From assembly GCA_003833135.1 (NCBI GenBank), contig QZLH01001099.1, forward strand, positions 1 to 12,060: a stretch of DNA of 12,060 bases. The letters are read 5' to 3'. Made by a program: the position numbers and the translations under genes. The notes under the pieces are model-generated. The model had not been told where the DNA came from and made no database searches. It saw nothing but the letters and a program-made list of their open reading frames with translations. The stretch comes from Oehlia diaphana. Taxonomy: Eukaryota; Glomeromycota; Glomeromycetes; Glomerales; Glomeraceae. Numbering within the stretch: position 1 is the first letter of the stretch; each line of letters starts with the position of its first letter. Positions 7,155 through 12,060 of the stretch are shown here, piece by piece.

Positions 7155-8745
7155 AATCGTCGTGACCGAAAATCTCACTTCCGTGATACAAGTTCGTAGT
7201 AGATTTTGACATTCATTTTTTTCTTTGTATTAAATCGTATGCAACTCAGAAATTTTCTCTGAGGTCAGTTATTGATTCGCTCGTGGTCATGAGCACAAGT
7301 GACACGAGACGTGTCAAAATTATTGGCTCCACGGATTATAATTTTGCCGCAATAACGTAACGGATAATTTATTCGATATATAATCGTTACTTAAAATGGC
7401 ATTCCATCGTTACCAAAAAAATAATCACCTTTACCAAAAAGTACGAAAAGACTATCGTCACCGAAAATCTATTCCGGTTGTAACATAACAATTCTCCCAT
7501 AGTTTATAATTTTGTACTGGTTATTTTAGTGGAACAGGCCAAAGCTTTAAACTAATTTATACACTACAAAATAATACGATCGTTACCAATAAATTATATT
7601 GGATTGCATAATTTTATATATATTACAACGAGATAAGACAATCGTTACCAACTTGTTTATGCCACATGTAACCAACTAATTTCTAATCATATTGTAATAA
7701 ATAATCGTTACCAAAAAATTTATACTACAATTATTTATCCGATTATAGAATATCTATCATCTAACAATGTATGAATAACACGTTGAACAGAAATTAATTA
7801 GTCGGCTGTACGAACTATGTAACTTTCAACGAAACAGAAATAAAAAATATATACTTACAAAATTACTCCCAGAGTATAGTGTCATCGTTACCCAAGAATT
7901 TACAGTTTATGCTGTTCTCCAAAATTGTGAATAAAATTCACAGAATGTCTACCCGAGAATTACAGTTTACGCCTAAAACAAATTGATGGGACTTGTGGTC
8001 CGAACTTTCTACATATGACAAGGATAATTAGTAAAACTCATGAATGCGTGTATTTTGAATAAGTAATGTGTACCTGTTACTTTAGACATAGCTCAAGTTA
8101 CACTCGAAGTTATTATTATACCAAAAAGCTGTTCCAGGTGCTCCATATATTCCGTCAACAATCCCTGATCAATAAATTGCATATAAGTTCCAATGGCCAC
8201 ATACGGAATAAATCTTTTCGAGATTGAGTCATATCAATTCTGTTCTTCGAATTCACTTGACAAAATGTTCACTTGTTATAATTATATGATATCGAAGCCG
8301 AACATGGCATAACCAAGTAGAATGAGACGGTACTTAATATACCTGTGTTGTAATGATCGCCAAAATTATACGTAATTACACTTACTAAATATTTTTGATA
8401 TGACAATGTCGTTAGTAACGATCAGGTACATGAACCTTCTTCCTCTCTAGTTTATTAACGTGAACAGAATAGTATACCGCAGAAATAGTAAATACTTACT
8501 TCTGGTATTTGATCATATGGTTTTCATGTACAACCTATCTCTTTTTTTGTTACTGATAAAAGGGCAAGAATAATGTCTAGCTGTACTCGTCCACGGAAGA
8601 TGTCCATTCGATCCTATTTTCCTCGAACTACCAAATAATCCCGATTCCTCTCCATCTTGGCAGAAGTTACGAAAGAAATTTCTTTATAGCAATTATCTGG
8701 CACGGATATTGACCCCCCTACAAGAATACTCTTTTCGTTACCAAG
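7155..8745 (+). repeat. Cluster of dispersed degenerate ATCGTTACCAA-type motifs
   Basis: Close matches to ATCGTTACCAA(A/T) start at about 7406, 7579, 7641, 7704, 7884 (ATCGTTACCCAAG) and 8734 (TTCGTTACCAAG). A related form, TCGTSACCGAAAATCT, occurs near 7158 and 7455, and TTTACCAAAAAG is near 7430. Nearly all are on the plus strand and there is no fixed period. In this AT-rich DNA such a density of an 11-mer with a CG and CC core is unlikely by chance. Nothing coding lies here. Confidence 0.6.
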
Positions 8746-11590
8746 ATGATTATGTGTAATTGATGAAAATGTGAAAACAAATTACATGGAGAGCTTACAT
8801 TCGCATTGTGTCTCACTAACGAATCTCACCATAATCGAAACATAAGTACTTGCTATACGATTAGATCTGTTGAAACTAATGTTGTCCACCGCTACCTATC
8901 CACAGGCACATAACATAAGAATCAGTACACGCAAACAGATATTGGAGCATGATTGAGTATCAAGAGCTATAGAGAGCAAAAAAATGATGGTTATCGAAAA
9001 ACATTTAACTATAACATGTATATTGCGCAGAAGAACACATGATATACGTACAACAATTCTACACTTTGATAACAAATAGATTTCTCCACATGTGACACCC
9101 CAGGAAATTCGGTGGATGTGCAAGATCATATGATATTCACAACTCGTGTTATAGGATAATTTTTTTTTCCTGTCGATTCACTATTATTTTGTTGAAGTGT
9201 GACCTTGGGAACGACATGAATTCGGAATAATATATTGCCCGCCCACCCACTATTGGATACTGTTGAAATAAGCCAAGCGTGACCCATGTGTCATGGTCTC
9301 GTAGTTGGAGTGTTCACTAGAATACTATAATACTACGCCATAAAACGCATAATATAGCATATTTCTATTTTATTTGTCAAAGACCACTCCGGTTATCAAA
9401 AAAACAATTACTGTTATCGACTATTAAAAATTTCTTCGTTTATCGTTCTTAAAGAAATCATCACCTATTATTGAAAACACGAACAATCTCCATGAAAATC
9501 GGAACCCACTCATTCGACAATTACTAGAATCAACTACGAGGTCGAATACAGAATAATATGAAATTGTTGTTATAGTGCTATTACAGACTCTTTACTGTTA
9601 ATATCTACTCCTGTGTACCTCTTGATTCCGAAACGATAAATAACTATAACATGTCTCAATTATTAATGTTGCTTACTATTTTCTACTTTGTATGTTTGAG
9701 TGTTATTGTCGACAATTGTTGTGCTAGTTCTTAACACCGTTAGTTGTCATTCCATATATAACAGTGATTCAAAAAACATCGGAATCATATTGTACATTAA
9801 ACAAAGAAATTTTTGCATCACCGTACAACATATCTATACATTTTCTTCTTAGGAGGATCCAATATAAACAAATTCTATAGAAGGTTATTTGTTAGTAGAT
9901 ATACAGCTGCAATATCCGGTTCAGGATACTGAAATTCTTAACTCCTAAGCGCACAAACTTTGTGCTAGTAATCTCAATGAAGTTGAACAAATCATTATAT
10001 TTGTCGTTTCTGGGTTAATAATATGTGTCCATCGTGAAAGTAGACCACTTCTTATTGCTTATTTTTTCTTAGTTCAACAACCCCATCAAATATTTCTTAA
10101 ACGCAACCGTAATCCTGTACCATATGAAAATCCTGTGAACAAAATGTGTAATCGAATTCATAGGGGATGCAAACTAAATAATTCCCGTTGACCACAATGA
10201 AATTTAGTTTCTTCAGGATAGCATCGGATGAATAGTATCAGTTACTCAATAAATTATTTGAGTGTAATAAAGTCTACACAACAGGCTGTTGATTTTAGCC
10301 TTAGCTAGTTACACATTCTTTGACACCCGAATCATTTCCTATTTCCTTCTAATACTACATAACACTTGTTAACGATATCACAAGTTACTAACAATACACG
10401 TTATTGTTGTCCGTTAGTCCATTGCTAAATATCCTGTCCAAAGGTATCAATAGGTGTGACAAAAAAATGAAGGTGTTTCTTACTTGACACAAAAATCCCC
10501 TGGTAGTTTAATCGCAGTATTCCTCCCAGTAAAAGACGTCGTTATATCCCATTACATTAATCACCAGCATAACAAAGGTTCTGTTAGCAACATGTTACCA
10601 TTTTCTATCGAATTCCACGTTAATTTTAGTTTGAACCCCCTAGTTTTAAAAGTTAATAGACAATAAGTGCTCTTACATGATATGCCTTGAAATTAACCGA
10701 TCCTTACAGTGTCCCCCCATTGACACTGCCTTTTCTTCAAAAAGTCCGTTGTACACTCGTAACAGGTACTAGTGTCCATCTTTGAGTGACCAGTTAAAAC
10801 ATCTATGACAAGACATATATGCAAAAACAATTCTTCAGTTATTAGTTGTAGCCAGAAATAGCAGGTTAGATAATGAATGTATCATTCAACGAGCTCATGG
10901 TAATGTCCTTAATCCAGATAATACACATATAATGTCTATTGCGTACTTCTTGTTATTTTTTAATTGCATTTTTCATGATGAAAATAGTTGATGATATACG
11001 TGGACAATATCTTTTAATATCAAAACAGTTACCACTGGTAATGATCAGACATGCAAATTTGAAAACTGTTAGTTGGCAACAATCAGACCAATGCGACTCT
11101 ATCAGCTTTTAATAGTGATATTAATATCTATGTTTGTTCAAAATATCATTGCATTTCTAGTATTTTACTGCAGAGAAAAATTTATTGGATAGAAGTCATG
11201 TGATACTCTAAACAATTGTGCAAACTGTCATGTGTTTACACGTCACATTCTACTGCCTAGTATTTGCTGCGGAGGATAAAATTAGTGGACAACTGCAGAA
11301 AATGCGCAGTAAATACTCTTCCTAATTACTGTTCTCTATAAAGAGTGAGCTCCAAAAAGTTCATTCAACGTTTCTAACACATGTCGAATATAGTTGTGTT
11401 TCTAGTCATAACCAGTGTTATAGAAGATTGTTCACGTTGACATGGCCAGATAATGATATTGTTTTCAAATGAGTCCTCACTAATTATTCTTTGAATATTC
11501 AAGATTTTGTTTACTTTTTCACCATGTGCAGGTAGTCTTTGTAGTACGTTTTGCTGGAAGAGGAATTCTTTAGAAGTGTAACCCACAGTA
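8746..11590. other. Gene-poor AT-rich stretch between the motif cluster and the transposon end
   Basis: About 2.8 kb with no ORF above 92 codons and none with recognisable protein character on either strand. It contains a hairpin at 10707-10728 and a copy of ATGCGCAGTAAATAC at 11302-11315. I see no RNA gene. It may be decayed transposon sequence or simple intergenic DNA. Confidence 0.45.
10707..10728. repeat. Short perfect hairpin with C-rich loop
   Basis: CAGTGTC at 10707-10713 pairs with GACACTG at 10722-10728, giving a 7-bp stem around an 8-base loop CCCCCATT. A C-run in such AT-rich surroundings is conspicuous. No adjacent gene end explains it as a terminator. Confidence 0.5.
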
Positions 11591-11601
11591 CAGTCAGCGC
11601 T

Positions 11602-11645
11602 CGATATAATGAAGTTTGATATAATGAATTTTTCAATATAACGGA
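11602..11645 (+). repeat. Subterminal repeats of the transposon
   Basis: GATATAATGAA at 11602-11612 and again at 11619-11628, followed by AATATAACGGA near 11635-11645. Repeated units next to the terminus are typical transposase-binding sites in this superfamily; their use here is inferred. Confidence 0.6.
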
Positions 11646-11990
11646 TCTTCAACGTTATACCGATTTAAACATATAAAAAAAATTTTGCTATACCGAATAT
11701 TACTAATAAAATGCTGTACACCGTTTAACGAAATAAGCCACCAAACAATACATATAAAATGACTCGTTTTATAATGAACTTTTTTATAACAAATTTTTTT
11801 TTTAATTTATCGAAGATATTTCGCAAAATGTATTTTACTATAAAAGACAACTTAACATTGATTTTACATGATTTATTTTTTCAAATGTAGTAACTTCAAG
11901 TATTTTTATAAAATAAATAATGATAGATGTTCGTGTTTCATATTTTATTTCATTTTACTTCACCTCTTTACATTACACAACTTTTTCAAC

Positions 11991-12060
11991 ATGCCAAAAG
12001 TAAATAACAAACAAAGTAATGAAGTCCCCAGAAAACGTAAGTCTCTCACTGCGGCACAAA
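11991..12060 (+). CDS. N-terminus of a probable pogo/Tigger-type transposase (CENP-B-like DNA-binding region), partial
   Basis: The ATG at 11991 opens 23 codons that run to the window end without a stop. The visible peptide is short, starts MPKVNNKQ and has a strongly basic PRKRKSLTAAQ segment. That is how many pogo/Tigger transposases and related CENP-B-type proteins lead into their first helix-turn-helix. The position, 400 bases inside a CAGT/TA terminus, supports this. Only the lead-in is visible, so the domain itself, the second HTH and the DDD/DDE catalytic core are not seen. It could also be a domesticated or decayed copy. Confidence 0.6.
   Translation, partial: MPKVNNKQSNEVPRKRKSLTAAQ

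Larger units (their letters stand above)
11591..12060 (+). mobile_element. Left end of a pogo/Tigger-like (Tc1-mariner superfamily) DNA transposon, truncated by the window
   Basis: The element begins CAGTCAGCGCTCGATATAAT at 11591, directly after TA (11589-11590), as expected for a TA target site and a CAGT-type pogo terminal repeat. Subterminal sequence is packed with ATATAATGAA/ATATAACGGA-like units (about 11602-11645) and further TATAAAATGA/TATAATGAAC units near 11754-11780. An AT-rich leader runs to an ATG at 11991 starting a basic protein. The right end, second TA and most of the transposase lie beyond the window, so intactness cannot be judged. Confidence 0.72.

Noticed and set aside
8896..9129. 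77-codon minus-strand ORF rich in Ile/Leu/Cys
   Set aside because: Hydrophobic composition follows from AT-rich DNA; no motif or coherent membrane layout.
11374..11652. 92-codon minus-strand ORF
   Set aside because: It crosses the transposon boundary at 11591, so its start is made of terminal-repeat sequence.
1..12060. CRISPR arrays, tRNA or rRNA genes
   Set aside because: No regular repeat-spacer pattern, no cloverleaf-like T-arm with matching acceptor ends, and no rRNA-like stretch was seen by eye.

Overview
The window looks like nuclear DNA of an arbuscular mycorrhizal fungus (Glomeromycotina), most likely Rhizophagus irregularis or a close relative. The reasons are AT-rich DNA, short spliceosomal introns with GT..AG ends, a SAM-domain protein followed by a nuclease-like C-terminal half of a type I recall as hugely expanded in Rhizophagus, a coiled-coil protein of another family recalled as expanded there, and the left end of a pogo/Tigger-like transposon. 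The organism call rests on recognition of protein families, not on a database search.

Positions 1-5.3 kb are gene-rich, with all genes on the plus strand. (1) A gene tail ends at 269, perhaps a last exon whose upstream part lies outside the window. (2) A two-exon gene at 487-1622 encodes a SAM domain plus a region with D...ExK spacing like PD-(D/E)XK nucleases. Its frame is broken by one missing A in an A run at 1129-1134. (3) A gene at 1809-3411 encodes an N-terminal coiled coil, a conserved middle domain and an acidic Gly/Tyr-rich tail. Its frame is broken by one surplus A in an A run at 2793-2798. (4) A six-exon gene at 3692-5147 is invisible to plain ORF calling because its exons are short. 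Joined, the exons give a clean 253-residue protein with an RRM-like N-terminus and an HSP20/alpha-crystallin-like C-terminus. Its first intron carries a six-copy 25-bp minisatellite.

Positions 5.3-6.05 kb hold a 3' duplicated segment and one minus-strand ORF of 142 codons (5599-6027) that I cannot name. From about 6.05 to 11.59 kb I see no convincing gene. This is an AT-rich stretch with a loose cluster of a dispersed ATCGTTACCAA-type motif (about 7.15-8.75 kb) and a short hairpin. At 11591, directly after a TA dinucleotide, a terminal sequence starting CAGT and rich in GATATAATGAA-like subterminal repeats marks the left end of a pogo-like DNA transposon. The start of its probable transposase (ATG at 11991) runs off the window end.

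A short palindromic repeat (CGTTTCC-3 nt-GGAAACG) occurs four times between 1.7 and 3.0 kb. Three copies are inside the coiled-coil gene, always read in the same phase as TVS-x-GND, and one is in noncoding DNA upstream. It behaves like a dispersed element tolerated inside coding sequence. The genes do not form an evident pathway; the region is best seen as a set of lineage-expanded families next to a repeat-rich block.
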